Assembly (NCBI GenBank): GCA_030704225.1
Contig: CP131915.1
Coordinates: 2,046,001 to 2,110,000, forward strand
Direction: 5' to 3'
Origin: Kosakonia sp. H02
Lineage (GTDB): Bacteria; Pseudomonadota; Gammaproteobacteria; Enterobacterales; Enterobacteriaceae
Length of the DNA: 64,000 bases
Positions within the stretch are counted from its first letter, which is position 1, and each line of letters opens with the position of its first letter. Below, piece by piece: positions 41,207-50,090 of this stretch. Made by a program: the position numbers and the translations under genes. The notes under the pieces were generated by a model. It saw only the letters and a list, made by a program, of their open reading frames with translations, made no database searches and was not told the DNA's origin.

Positions 41207-44200
41207 ATGTCCTGCGCATTAGGTTCGTTACTCTCCCGCCGCGACTGGGAAAACCCGGTTCTTACCCACTGGCATCGCTTAGCGGCTCATGCCCCGATGC
41301 GTAGCTGGCGTGACGAAACGAGCGCCCGTGATGATGCGCCATCGCCGTCGTATCGCCTGCTGAATGGTATCTGGCGTTTTAACTTTTTTGCGTCACCGGA
41401 GGCGGTGCCGGAAAGCTGGCTTGAGACGGATTGCGCAGACGCTGTTGATATGCCGGTTCCGTCAAACTGGCAGATGCAGGGTTTTGATACGCCGATTTAT
41501 ACCAACGTAACCTACCCGATCCCGGTTAATCCGCCGTTTGTCCCACAGGAAAACCCGACCGGTTGTTACTCGCTCACATTTGAAATGAGTGACGCGGCGC
41601 TGGCGCAGGGGCAAACGCGCATTGTGTTTGATGGCGTTAACGCGGCGTTTTATCTGTGGTGCAACGGCCAGTGGATTGGTTATTCGCAGGATAGCCGTTT
41701 ACCGGCGGAGTTCGACCTGAGCGCGGTACTGAAACCCGGCACAAACCGCCTGGCGGTGATGGTGCTGCGCTGGTGCGACGGCAGCTATCTGGAAGATCAG
41801 GATATGTGGCGCATGAGCGGTATCTTCCGCGATGTCTCGTTACAACATAAGCCCACCACGCAGATTGCCGATTACCATTTCACTACCGATCTCAACGCGG
41901 AATTGACCCACGCTCAGTTGCAGCTAAATGTACAACTGGCGGGGGAATTTGCCGGTTGCCGCCTCAACGCTGCTTTGTGGCGCAACGGTGAAAAGGTGGC
42001 AACGGCGGAGCAGTCGCCGGGCAGCGAGGTGGTGGATGAACGCGGCAACTGGGCGGAACGTCTGAGCATTACGATGCCGATTGCCGCTCCGGCATTGTGG
42101 AGTGCGGAAACGCCGCATTTATACCGCCTGACCTTAACCCTGCGGGATGCGCAGGATCGGCTGCTGGAAGTGGAGGCTTGCGACGTTGGTTTCCGCAACG
42201 TTGAAATCAGTAACGGTTTATTGAAACTGAACGGCAAACCGCTGCTCATCCGCGGCGTGAACCGTCATGAACATCATCCGCAAACCGGCCAGGTGGTTGA
42301 TGAAGCGACGATGCGCCGCGATATCGAACTGATGAAACAGCACAATTTCAATGCCGTGCGTTGCTCGCATTATCCCAACCATCCTTTGTGGTATCGCCTG
42401 TGTGACCAGTACGGGCTGTATGTGGTGGACGAGGCCAATATTGAAACCCACGGCATGGTGCCGATGAGCCGTTTAGCAGACGATCCGCGCTGGTTTGCGG
42501 CGATGAGTGAGCGCGTCACGCGCATGGTGCAGCGCGATCGCAACCATCCGTCGGTCATCATCTGGTCGCTGGGTAATGAATCCGGGCATGGTGCAAATCA
42601 CGACGCGCTTTATCGCTGGCTGAAGACTACCGATTCCACGCGCCCGGTGCAGTACGAAGGCGGCGGGGCCAATACCGCAGCGACGGATATCGTCTGCCCG
42701 ATGTATGCCCGCGTCGATCAGGATCAGCCTTTTCCGGCGGTGCCGAAATGGTCGATTAAAAAATGGATCGGCCTGCCGGAGGAATCCCGCCCGCTGATTT
42801 TGTGCGAATACGCCCATGCGATGGGCAACAGTTTTGGTGGTTTCGCTAAATACTGGGAAGCGTTTCGCGCGGCTCCGCGTCTGCAAGGCGGTTTTGTCTG
42901 GGACTGGGTTGATCAGGCATTGAGCAAAACCGATGCGCACGGGCAGACATTCTGGGCCTATGGCGGTGATTTTGGCGACACGCCAAACGACCGGCAGTTT
43001 TGTATGAACGGGCTGGTATTCCCGGATCGCACGCCGCATCCGGCTTTATATGAAGCCCAGCGCGCCCAGCAGTTTTTCCAGTTCAGCCTGCTCAGCACCA
43101 CGCCGCTGGTGATTGAAGCGCAGAGCGAATATTTGTTTCGCAGTAGCGATAATGAACTGTTGCGCTGGCGCGTTGAGCGCGATGGCGAGTTGCTGGCGCA
43201 GGGCGAGGTCGTGCTGGCGATTGCTCCGCAGGGTAAACAGCGTATTGAACTGACCTTGCCTGAATTTTCCGCAGTACCCGGTGAAGTCTGGCTGAACGTC
43301 GAGGTTTACCAACGCGCGGCGACACGCTGGTCGCCGGACAATCACCTCTGCGCCTGGGATCAGTGGCGTTTACCCAGCCCGCTCTTTGTTGCCCCGCGTA
43401 CGGCGCAGGGGGTTCGCCCGGCATTGCAGGAAAGCGAGCAGGCGTATGTGGTGAGCCTGCATAACCAGCGCTGGCAGTTTTGCCGGCGCAGCGGCCACCT
43501 GGTGCAGTGGTGGCGTGATGATCAACCGACCCTGCTAACGCCCGTAACGGACTGCTTTGCCCGTGCGCCGCTGGATAACGACATCGGTATCAGCGAAGTG
43601 ACGCGCATCGATCCCAACGCCTGGGTAGAGCGCTGGAAGGCGGCAGGAATGTACGATCTGCAAGCGGAATTGCTCTGGTGCGAGGCGCAGGAGCACACCC
43701 ACGAAATTGAAATTCACACCGCTCATCGCTGGCTGGGCGCAGGCAAAACCGGTTTTATCAGCCATAAAATCTGGCGTATCGACAGCGAAGGAACCTTGCA
43801 GGGCGATATCGAGGTGCAGATAGCGACAGATATTCCCTCCCCGGCACGGATCGGGCTAGTTTGCCAGTTAGCCGGGGTGAATGCGCAAGTAAGCTGGCTC
43901 GGTCTTGGGCCGCATGAAAACTACCCGGATCGCAAACTGGCGGCGCGTCAGGGGTTATGGACGCAACCTCTTGACGCGCTGCATACGCCGTACATTTTCC
44001 CCGGTGAAAATGGCCTGCGCTGCGATACGCGCTCGCTGCGTTACGGCACACATCGCCTCGACGGAAAATTCCATTTCTCGCTCGGGCGTTATAGCGACAC
44101 GCAATTAAGGGAAACAACGCACCACCACCTGCTGCGTGAAGAAGCCGGATGCTGGCTGCATCTGGACGCGTTTCATATGGGCGTCGGCGGTGATGACTCC

Positions 44201-44278
44201 TGGAGCCCAGGCGTTTCGCCGGAGTTTATCCTCACGGAGGAAACGGTGCGTTATCGCTTCTGTTGGCGGCAGGCCTGA
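41207..44278 (+). CDS. lacZ: Beta-galactosidase
   Basis: Hydrolyses lactose and other beta-galactosides (GH2 family), cytoplasmic homotetramer. The 1023 residues align end to end with the 1024-residue E. coli enzyme, including the N-terminal alpha-peptide region (SRRDWENP). The acid/base Glu458 (LGNESGHG) and nucleophile Glu534 (ILCEYAHAMGNS) correspond to E. coli Glu461 and Glu537. RBS AAGAGGTTATT. Neither lacI, lacY nor lacA lies beside it: the neighbours are an unknown small operon and, 5 bp away and convergent, a flavin-reductase-like gene. Confidence 0.96.
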   Translation: MSCALGSLLSRRDWENPVLTHWHRLAAHAPMRSWRDETSARDDAPSPSYRLLNGIWRFNFFASPEAVPESWLETDCADAVDMPVPSNWQMQGFDTPIYTNVTYPIPVNPPFVPQENPTGCYSLTFEMSDAALAQGQTRIVFDGVNAAFYLWCNGQWIGYSQDSRLPAEFDLSAVLKPGTNRLAVMVLRWCDGSYLEDQDMWRMSGIFRDVSLQHKPTTQIADYHFTTDLNAELTHAQLQLNVQLAGEFAGCRLNAALWRNGEKVATAEQSPGSEVVDERGNWAERLSITMPIAAPALWSAETPHLYRLTLTLRDAQDRLLEVEACDVGFRNVEISNGLLKLNGKPLLIRGVNRHEHHPQTGQVVDEATMRRDIELMKQHNFNAVRCSHYPNHPLWYRLCDQYGLYVVDEANIETHGMVPMSRLADDPRWFAAMSERVTRMVQRDRNHPSVIIWSLGNESGHGANHDALYRWLKTTDSTRPVQYEGGGANTAATDIVCPMYARVDQDQPFPAVPKWSIKKWIGLPEESRPLILCEYAHAMGNSFGGFAKYWEAFRAAPRLQGGFVWDWVDQALSKTDAHGQTFWAYGGDFGDTPNDRQFCMNGLVFPDRTPHPALYEAQRAQQFFQFSLLSTTPLVIEAQSEYLFRSSDNELLRWRVERDGELLAQGEVVLAIAPQGKQRIELTLPEFSAVPGEVWLNVEVYQRAATRWSPDNHLCAWDQWRLPSPLFVAPRTAQGVRPALQESEQAYVVSLHNQRWQFCRRSGHLVQWWRDDQPTLLTPVTDCFARAPLDNDIGISEVTRIDPNAWVERWKAAGMYDLQAELLWCEAQEHTHEIEIHTAHRWLGAGKTGFISHKIWRIDSEGTLQGDIEVQIATDIPSPARIGLVCQLAGVNAQVSWLGLGPHENYPDRKLAARQGLWTQPLDALHTPYIFPGENGLRCDTRSLRYGTHRLDGKFHFSLGRYSDTQLRETTHHHLLREEAGCWLHLDAFHMGVGGDDSWSPGVSPEFILTEETVRYRFCWRQA

Positions 44279-44283
44279 GAGCG

Positions 44284-44829
44284 TCAGGAGACTTTGGTGA
44301 ACAGCGTCTTGCGCTCAATAACCTCCCCATCGGTGCGGAATACGCCATCGCCGGTGTAGTGCAAGGTTTGCGGCCATTCGGGTTGGGGGTTGACCCGCGC
44401 GGCAACCACTTCAAAAATAAAGAAGTTGTAGTTTTTCACCATCGCGTCGTCATAAATCCGGCACTCAAACTGGCCGAAACACTCTTTGATCGACGGCGCG
44501 GTGATTTTTTCGCTTTTCTCTGCGGTCAGGCCAAATTCGGCAAACTTATCGACATCAATGCCGGTGCAATTACCAATCCGCGCGACGGTGTCGACCATGC
44601 TTGCCTCCGGCAGATTAATCACGCACTCGCCGCTTTGCCGGATGCGCTCAAAACTGGCGTTGCCAGCAGAAATCATGCAGCCGATAAGCGACGGCGAGAA
44701 CTCCAGAATGGTGTGCCAACCTAAGGTCATAATATTATTTTGCCCTTGCCAGTGGCTGCTGATGAGCACCACCGGGCCAGGCTCCAGCCAGTGACGGACA
44801 TCGTGCAGCGGCCAGGATTGCTTTTTCAT
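44284..44829 (-). CDS. Flavin reductase-like (FMN-binding split barrel) protein
   Basis: A 181-residue protein of the flavin reductase-like family, which binds FMN/FAD and reduces it or uses it for redox chemistry. Typical segments are PVVLISSHWQGQNNIMTLGWH and LIGCMISAGNASFERIRQSGECVINLP near residues 20-75. It lies 28 bp downstream of pdeB on the same strand, so it is probably co-transcribed, and its ATG has GGAGGACGCATA upstream. Substrate and partner oxygenase are unknown; no partner monooxygenase is adjacent. Confidence 0.8.
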   Translation of the reverse strand: MKKQSWPLHDVRHWLEPGPVVLISSHWQGQNNIMTLGWHTILEFSPSLIGCMISAGNASFERIRQSGECVINLPEASMVDTVARIGNCTGIDVDKFAEFGLTAEKSEKITAPSIKECFGQFECRIYDDAMVKNYNFFIFEVVAARVNPQPEWPQTLHYTGDGVFRTDGEVIERKTLFTKVS

Positions 44830-44857
44830 TATGCGTCCTCCGCGTGTTGAACCTTTT

Positions 44858-46426
44858 CTAACCGTAGCAAACTTCGCGCAGGTTATTTTCTGCCCAACGC
44901 ACAAACTCGTCAGGCGGCAACGCTTTGCTGTACAGCCAGCCCTGACCATATTCCACGCCGTAATGGGTTAACCACTGCACCTGGCCTTCGGTTTCGATGC
45001 CTTCAGCGACCATCGCTAAGCGCAGCGCTTTTGCCATGTCGATAATGTGTGGCGTCACGGTTTTGTGCTCCAGCGCATCGACAAAGGATTTATCGATTTT
45101 GATGATGTCGACGTCCAGGTTTTGCAAATAGCTCAGGCTGCAATAGCCGGTACCAAAATCATCGATATAGATAGCGTGTCCCGCCGCGCGCAGTGTGGCG
45201 ATGGCCGGGCCGCTAACCGCCGGATCGGCAAAACCACGTTCGGTGATTTCAAGGGCGATTTGCGCAGGCGAAAGTTGCCACTCGGCAAGTAACCGCGCCA
45301 GCAGGGCGGGCAGCGCCGGATCGAGCAGATCAGAAGGCTCAAGGTTAATGGAGATATGTTGTTCCGGGTGGCGTTGTAACCACGGCCCCATGGTGGCAAA
45401 CACGGTCTCAACCACCAGCCTGGTCAGTTGCGGCATCAATCCTCTGTGCACCGCCAGCGGAATAAACGTGTCCGGGGCCAGCCAACTGCCATCTTTTTGC
45501 TGCCAGCGTGCCAGCGCCTCGGCACCGACCATCTGCCCGCTTCCCAGCGCGACAATCGGTTGATAAAAAACGGTAATTTCGCGCCGCTGAATAGCATCCT
45601 GCAACTGCGCGTGCGGCGATTGCAGGCGGCGCAAGACCCGCAGCAGCGCAACGGCGATAAGCACGCTGATTATCAGGCTGAGCGGCAGCCAGATCATCAG
45701 CAGGTGGTGCCAGCTTTTCTCCAGCAGGGCGAGCGGCGCCCAGGTGACGATCGCCAGCCCCATCCCGATGTCGCGCTGGACAACATACGCCATTCCTTCG
45801 TCCACGATTGTTGTCGGCCCGTCGGGCGTGATTTGCGCCAGTATCTGCGGTGACAGGCCGGTGTTACTCGCGATCCGCAAGTGGGTTTTGAGGCTGATTA
45901 GTGCCACGTTTTTCGGCGAGGTGCTAAACGACACCACATCAATAAAGGATTGCGGATCGACAACCACCGCATGATGTTCGCTGCCGATGGCTACCATGTA
46001 TTGCGAGAAGCCCAGTTCGTTATGGCGCATTAACCACGCGTTAAATCCGTCGGCGGTGATTTGTTCAGCCTGTTGAAACGGGGGAACAGGGGTGTCGGCG
46101 GTCAGGGAAGAGCACAGCGGCTGTTGGCCATTGAGATAAAAAACGTCGCGGACATAGCGCCAGGAATACGAGATGCGGCGCATTGTCAGCAAATGCGCTG
46201 GCGTACAGGGCGTGCCACGGTAACTGTCCAGTTCGCGCAGCGCCGCTTTGCTCTGATTTACCACGCGCTGGGTGCGCATGCTGGCTAGGGCGGCGTACCT
46301 TTGCAGGCCATTCATAAATGTTTCTTCAGCCAGGCGGTGTGTCAGCCAGATGCTCAAGGCCAGTGGCAAAATAACAGCCAGTGCCAGAACGGCGGTAATC
46401 AGGCTCACCAATCGTCGGTTGGTCAT
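44858..46426 (-). CDS. pdeB: Cyclic di-GMP phosphodiesterase with CSS sensor domain (PdeB-like)
   Basis: Homologue of E. coli YlaB/PdeB. Two transmembrane helices (about 6-28 and 240-262) flank a periplasmic CSS-motif domain with the redox cysteines (GTPCTPAH and PLCSSL), followed by a complete EAL domain (GAEALARW for the EAL signature, the DDFGTG loop, KIDKSF). CSS domains are known to be controlled by disulfide formation through DsbA/DsbB. Start options are ATG 46426 and upstream GTG/TTG codons; ATG is used. The gene occupies the E. coli ylaB position relative to ffs, though ybaA is absent. Confidence 0.9.
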   Translation of the reverse strand: MTNRRLVSLITAVLALAVILPLALSIWLTHRLAEETFMNGLQRYAALASMRTQRVVNQSKAALRELDSYRGTPCTPAHLLTMRRISYSWRYVRDVFYLNGQQPLCSSLTADTPVPPFQQAEQITADGFNAWLMRHNELGFSQYMVAIGSEHHAVVVDPQSFIDVVSFSTSPKNVALISLKTHLRIASNTGLSPQILAQITPDGPTTIVDEGMAYVVQRDIGMGLAIVTWAPLALLEKSWHHLLMIWLPLSLIISVLIAVALLRVLRRLQSPHAQLQDAIQRREITVFYQPIVALGSGQMVGAEALARWQQKDGSWLAPDTFIPLAVHRGLMPQLTRLVVETVFATMGPWLQRHPEQHISINLEPSDLLDPALPALLARLLAEWQLSPAQIALEITERGFADPAVSGPAIATLRAAGHAIYIDDFGTGYCSLSYLQNLDVDIIKIDKSFVDALEHKTVTPHIIDMAKALRLAMVAEGIETEGQVQWLTHYGVEYGQGWLYSKALPPDEFVRWAENNLREVCYG

Positions 46427-46524
46427 CACCAAAAATCCTTCTTTGATACTGATAAACGTAGAGTATCTTTACCCGGCTGATGTTATAACACGCGGCAATG
46501 GTTGTTTTCTTTCGGGATTGATGA

Positions 46525-47241
46525 ATGAAGAAAAAAGAGTTCGTCACGCAGGATTTGCTAAGCAAAATTTATCAAATCGACGCGCCCGGCCCGCGCAAAC
46601 TTCCTCCAGAACGACAACTGGCGCAGGAGTATGGCGTTTCGCGTTTTACCATCCGCCAGGCGCTGGAAAAACTGGCCAGCATCGGCGTGGTGCGCATTGT
46701 GCAAGGATCCGGCATCTGGATTAACGAACAGGCGCGCAACAATCCGCTGGTCTACAACTCGATCACCGAAAAGCGGTTTGATCAGATCCGTTTTCGCATG
46801 ATAAGCCTGCATAAAAAGCGCCCGGACAGGGATGAACAACAGATCTTTGGCCTGCATGCAGAGAGCTTTATCTGGCAGTTTTGCCGTCTGCGTTTTGTTG
46901 ACGAACAGGCGGTACAAATTGAGATTTCCCGCATGCCGGTGGACGGTTTTGCCGACCTTAATCAGCAGGTAATCGAGCGTTCGTTACAGCAGTATGTGTT
47001 AAGCAAGGGCTACCGGATTTCTCACCTGCTCACCACCTACCGCGCGGTAAATGTCAGCCGCGAGCAGGCGGCGCTACTGGGCTGTAAAAAGGGCAGCCCG
47101 GCGATGCATATCAGTAACCGCGGCATTCTTGAAGGCGGGCAGGTGTATGAGATAAGCGACATTATTGATATCAACTATACCTGCACCTATGTGATCCCGC
47201 ATAACCGCGAAAACCTGACTTTCCGCCAGGGCGGCAGTTAA
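46525..47241 (+). CDS. GntR-family regulator (HutC/UTRA subfamily)
   Basis: A 238-residue regulator: N-terminal winged helix (about 8-70, LPPERQLAQEYGVSRFTIRQ) and a UTRA ligand-binding domain (about 90-232, with QFCRLRFVDEQAVQIEISRM). Regulators of this subfamily usually bind sugar phosphates. It is convergent with the enolase-superfamily gene with a single base between the two ends, and the PTS gene lies beyond, so it is probably the local repressor. Its ligand is unknown. Confidence 0.85.
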   Translation: MKKKEFVTQDLLSKIYQIDAPGPRKLPPERQLAQEYGVSRFTIRQALEKLASIGVVRIVQGSGIWINEQARNNPLVYNSITEKRFDQIRFRMISLHKKRPDRDEQQIFGLHAESFIWQFCRLRFVDEQAVQIEISRMPVDGFADLNQQVIERSLQQYVLSKGYRISHLLTTYRAVNVSREQAALLGCKKGSPAMHISNRGILEGGQVYEISDIIDINYTCTYVIPHNRENLTFRQGGS

Positions 47242-47242
47242 G

Positions 47243-48442
47243 TTACGGCGTATGCATTGTGCCGTCGGCAAGACGGCTTTGCGTCCATTCATGCGGGCGA
47301 TAAATGCCGGGAAACGCTCGCGCCTGCGCCTCATCAAAACCGACGCCAATACCCGGTTTCTCCGACGCATAGACAAAACCCGCTTTAACAACCGGAGCGC
47401 CGGGGAAAACAGCATCGGTGCTGGCTGAGCGCGCAATGTACTCCTGAATCGCCGCGTTATGCAGATGAATATTAAGATGTGTATTCACCGCCACACCAAT
47501 CGGCGTCATATCCCCAGGCCCGTGCCACGCCAGCCGCACACCGAATGCCTGGCAGAGAACAGCCAGCTTGAGCGCGGGCGTAATACCGCCAATTTGCGAA
47601 ATATGGCAGCGGATAAAATCGATACGGCGGTTAACAATGAGATCGTGCCATTCAGCCGGGTTATTAAACAGCTCGCCCATTGCCAGCGGCGCGCTGCTGT
47701 GCTGGCGCACCTGCTCCAGCCACGCGCTTTGCGACGGCGGGAGAATATCTTCGATAAAGTAGGGCTGGTACGCCTCCAGTTGTTTCGCCAGTTGCACCGC
47801 CTGCTGCGGGAAGAGGCGTTCGTGGACATCGTGCAGAATGTGTAGCTCATCGTCATATTTTTCGCGCAGGGCTTTAAACATCGCCACAGTGTTGCGCATA
47901 TATGCCTGCTGATCGAAATAGGTGCCAGAGGTTGGGTTTTCCGGCGTATGCAGCTGCGCGGGCGTGCCGCCATAAAAACCGAGCTGGCAGCGAATATGGC
48001 GATAACCTTGTGTAATCAGAGCATCGACTGAGGTAAACAACTCCGCCAGCGTTTCGCCGCTGGCATGACTGTAGGCGGCGATGGCATCGCGGGATTTCCC
48101 GCCGAGTAACTGGTAGAGCGGCATATTCGCCAACTGGCCTTTAATATCCCACAGCGCCATATCGATGCCGGACATGGCGTTATTCATGATCGGGCCGTTA
48201 CGCCAGTAGGCGTTGACGTTCATCATTTGCCACAGGTCTTCAATATGGTTGGCATCGCGGCCGATCAACAGCGGTTTCAGGTACTCATCGACCAGCGTTT
48301 TTACCGCCAGCGGCCGCTGCTGAAAGGTCGCGCAGCCGTGCCCCGTCACGCCTTTATCCGTTGTTACGCGCACCACCACCAGGTTGTGGCGATCGGGGCG
48401 GGTAATAAAACAGTCGATATTCTGAATAAGCGTTGGCGTCAC
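47243..48442 (-). CDS. Enolase-superfamily dehydratase (RspA/ManD-like)
   Basis: A 399-residue member of the mannonate dehydratase / RspA group, which dehydrates aldonic acids. It starts with GTG behind AAGGAG. The metal ligands are Asp205 (in HILHDVHERL, with the His207 base typical of ManD), Glu231 (FIEDILPP) and Glu257 (AMGELFN), with His307 in LAWHGPGDMTP. N-terminal capping domain and ELxxxNIEDLWQ-type segment are present. Substrate cannot be read from sequence. Divergent from the PTS gene with a shared control region. Confidence 0.85.
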   Translation of the reverse strand: MTPTLIQNIDCFITRPDRHNLVVVRVTTDKGVTGHGCATFQQRPLAVKTLVDEYLKPLLIGRDANHIEDLWQMMNVNAYWRNGPIMNNAMSGIDMALWDIKGQLANMPLYQLLGGKSRDAIAAYSHASGETLAELFTSVDALITQGYRHIRCQLGFYGGTPAQLHTPENPTSGTYFDQQAYMRNTVAMFKALREKYDDELHILHDVHERLFPQQAVQLAKQLEAYQPYFIEDILPPSQSAWLEQVRQHSSAPLAMGELFNNPAEWHDLIVNRRIDFIRCHISQIGGITPALKLAVLCQAFGVRLAWHGPGDMTPIGVAVNTHLNIHLHNAAIQEYIARSASTDAVFPGAPVVKAGFVYASEKPGIGVGFDEAQARAFPGIYRPHEWTQSRLADGTMHTP

Positions 48443-48565
48443 AGAAACTCCTTACAGCGGGATATAAACGAGGAATGGCTATTATCTTCGCCCTAATTTT
48501 GGCGAAAGGTAAACGCTTTTTTGGAATAAAATTTTTGGTCAGTTATTGCCTTTGTTTTTAATTAA

Positions 48566-48607
48566 AAAGCATACCAATTTAAGATTTGACGCCCTTTGGT
48601 ATGCTTT
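48566..48607. promoter_or_regulatory. Perfect 12-bp inverted repeat in the dehydratase/PTS promoter region
   Basis: AAAGCATACCAA (48566-48577) and TTGGTATGCTTT (48596-48607) are exact inverse complements with 18 bp between them and 30 bp (about three helical turns) between centres. Each arm also contains TGGTATGCT, an extended -10-like element, one on each strand, pointing to the two divergent genes. Best candidate for the operator pair of the adjacent GntR regulator. Confidence 0.65.
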
Positions 48608-48619
48608 GTGACGGTAAAT

Positions 48620-48635
48620 TGTGACGGGTTTCATA
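48620..48635 (+). promoter_or_regulatory. CRP-like site before the PTS gene
   Basis: TGTGACGGGTTTCATA matches TGTGA-6-TCACA with one mismatch and has flanking A/T tracts. A possible promoter, TTGGTT (48641-48646), 17 bp, TTATCT (48664-48669), lies just downstream. CRP control would fit a sugar PTS. Confidence 0.5.
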
Positions 48636-48718
48636 TTTTATTGGTTTGTTTTGCGTAACGCATTTATCTACCCTTGATGGCAATGATTAAAACGACAACA
48701 CATCCGGCAGGAGTTTTT

Positions 48719-50089
48719 ATGGGGACGCAAGAAGCCATCAGCAATATTATTCGCCTGGTTGGCGGGCGGGATAATATTCATAATGTCTGGCACTGCATGA
48801 CGCGCTTACGTTTCTCACTAATTGACGACGATAAAGTCGAACAGGGTGAAATCAAAAAATTGCCGGGCGTGTTGGGCGCGCAACTGCAAAGCGATCAATT
48901 CCAGATTGTGATTGGCCCGCAGGTGGAAACCTGGTACGAGCAACTGCTTGCCATGCTGGGGCAAACCCACGCTGCGCCCGCAGAGCAGGGGAAGACGCGC
49001 AAAAGCCTGGTGTCGCTGTTTATGGATACCGTTTCCGGTGTGTTTGGGCCGATTGTGCCCGCCATTGCCGGGGCCGGGATGATCAAAGGGTTGCTCGCCG
49101 GTCTTATCGCCTTACAAGTGGTGTCGGCGAAAAGTGATACGGTGATGGTTATCGACTTGATTGCCAGCGGCGTGTTCTATTTTCTGCCGTTTTTCCTTGC
49201 GGTTTCGGCGGCAAAAATATTCAAGACCAATGAATACCTGGCGGCAGCGGTGGCTGCTTGCCTGATGTACCCTTCGCTGATTGAGGCGGCAAAAGCGCTG
49301 GCAACCCATCAGGAAGGGGCGGTCAGCGCTATCTGGCTGCTGAACGCCATCCCGGTGTCGGTATTTAACTACTCCGCCAGCGTGATTCCGGTGATCTTCT
49401 CGGTGCTGGCGCTCAGCTTTATTCATCGCTGGGTTGATCGCATCATGCCGGATGTGCTGAAAACCGTTTTTACCCCGACGCTGACGTTGTTTCTTGGCGC
49501 GCTGGCGGCACTGGTGATTATTGGCCCGATTGGTATCTGGCTCGGCAAAGGGTTGGCGCTGTTTATTGAAGGGTTATTTGGTATTTCCGCCAGCTTTGCC
49601 GGGTTGGTGGTCGGCGCAATTCGCCCGGTGGCGATCCTCACCGGTATGCACCACGCCATGACGCCGATTGCGCTGCAAAACTTCAGCGACCGCGGTTATG
49701 ACATGCTGATGCCGATGATGTTTATGGCCAATATGGCGATTGCCGGGGCGACGTTTGCTGTCTGGCGTATCAGCAAAAATCGGCAGGATAAAACCGTGAC
49801 GCTCTCGGCGGCGATCTCTGCGCTGCTGGGCATTACGGAACCGGCACTGTTTGGCGTACTGACGCGCTACAAAAAAGCGTTTATCGCCGCCACCGTCGCC
49901 AGTTCCCTGGCCTCGGCCTTTATCGCCTTCTTTGGCGTGCGGCTGTATGGCTATATTTTGTCGAGCATTTTCAGCTTGCCCGCCTATATTGGCCCGTACT
50001 TTATCTTTGCCGTCTCCGGCGTAGCGATTGCGCTGGTGCTGTCATTTATCCTCACCACTTTGTTGGTGGCAAAAGAGACGCAGGAATAA
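48719..50089 (+). CDS. PTS sugar transporter subunit EIIBC (glucose superfamily)
   Basis: Inner-membrane sugar permease that phosphorylates its sugar on entry. The start MGTQEAISNIIRLVGG, after GGCAGGAG, gives 456 residues: EIIB domain (1-80) with the phosphocysteine Cys26 in NVWHCMTRLRF, then an EIIC domain (about 105-450) with around ten membrane helices and the motif GITEPALFGVLTR. There is no EIIA domain, so it would depend on Crr or another EIIA. The substrate is unknown; members transport beta-glucosides, sucrose, trehalose or MurNAc. Confidence 0.88.
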   Translation: MGTQEAISNIIRLVGGRDNIHNVWHCMTRLRFSLIDDDKVEQGEIKKLPGVLGAQLQSDQFQIVIGPQVETWYEQLLAMLGQTHAAPAEQGKTRKSLVSLFMDTVSGVFGPIVPAIAGAGMIKGLLAGLIALQVVSAKSDTVMVIDLIASGVFYFLPFFLAVSAAKIFKTNEYLAAAVAACLMYPSLIEAAKALATHQEGAVSAIWLLNAIPVSVFNYSASVIPVIFSVLALSFIHRWVDRIMPDVLKTVFTPTLTLFLGALAALVIIGPIGIWLGKGLALFIEGLFGISASFAGLVVGAIRPVAILTGMHHAMTPIALQNFSDRGYDMLMPMMFMANMAIAGATFAVWRISKNRQDKTVTLSAAISALLGITEPALFGVLTRYKKAFIAATVASSLASAFIAFFGVRLYGYILSSIFSLPAYIGPYFIFAVSGVAIALVLSFILTTLLVAKETQE

Positions 50090-50090
50090 A

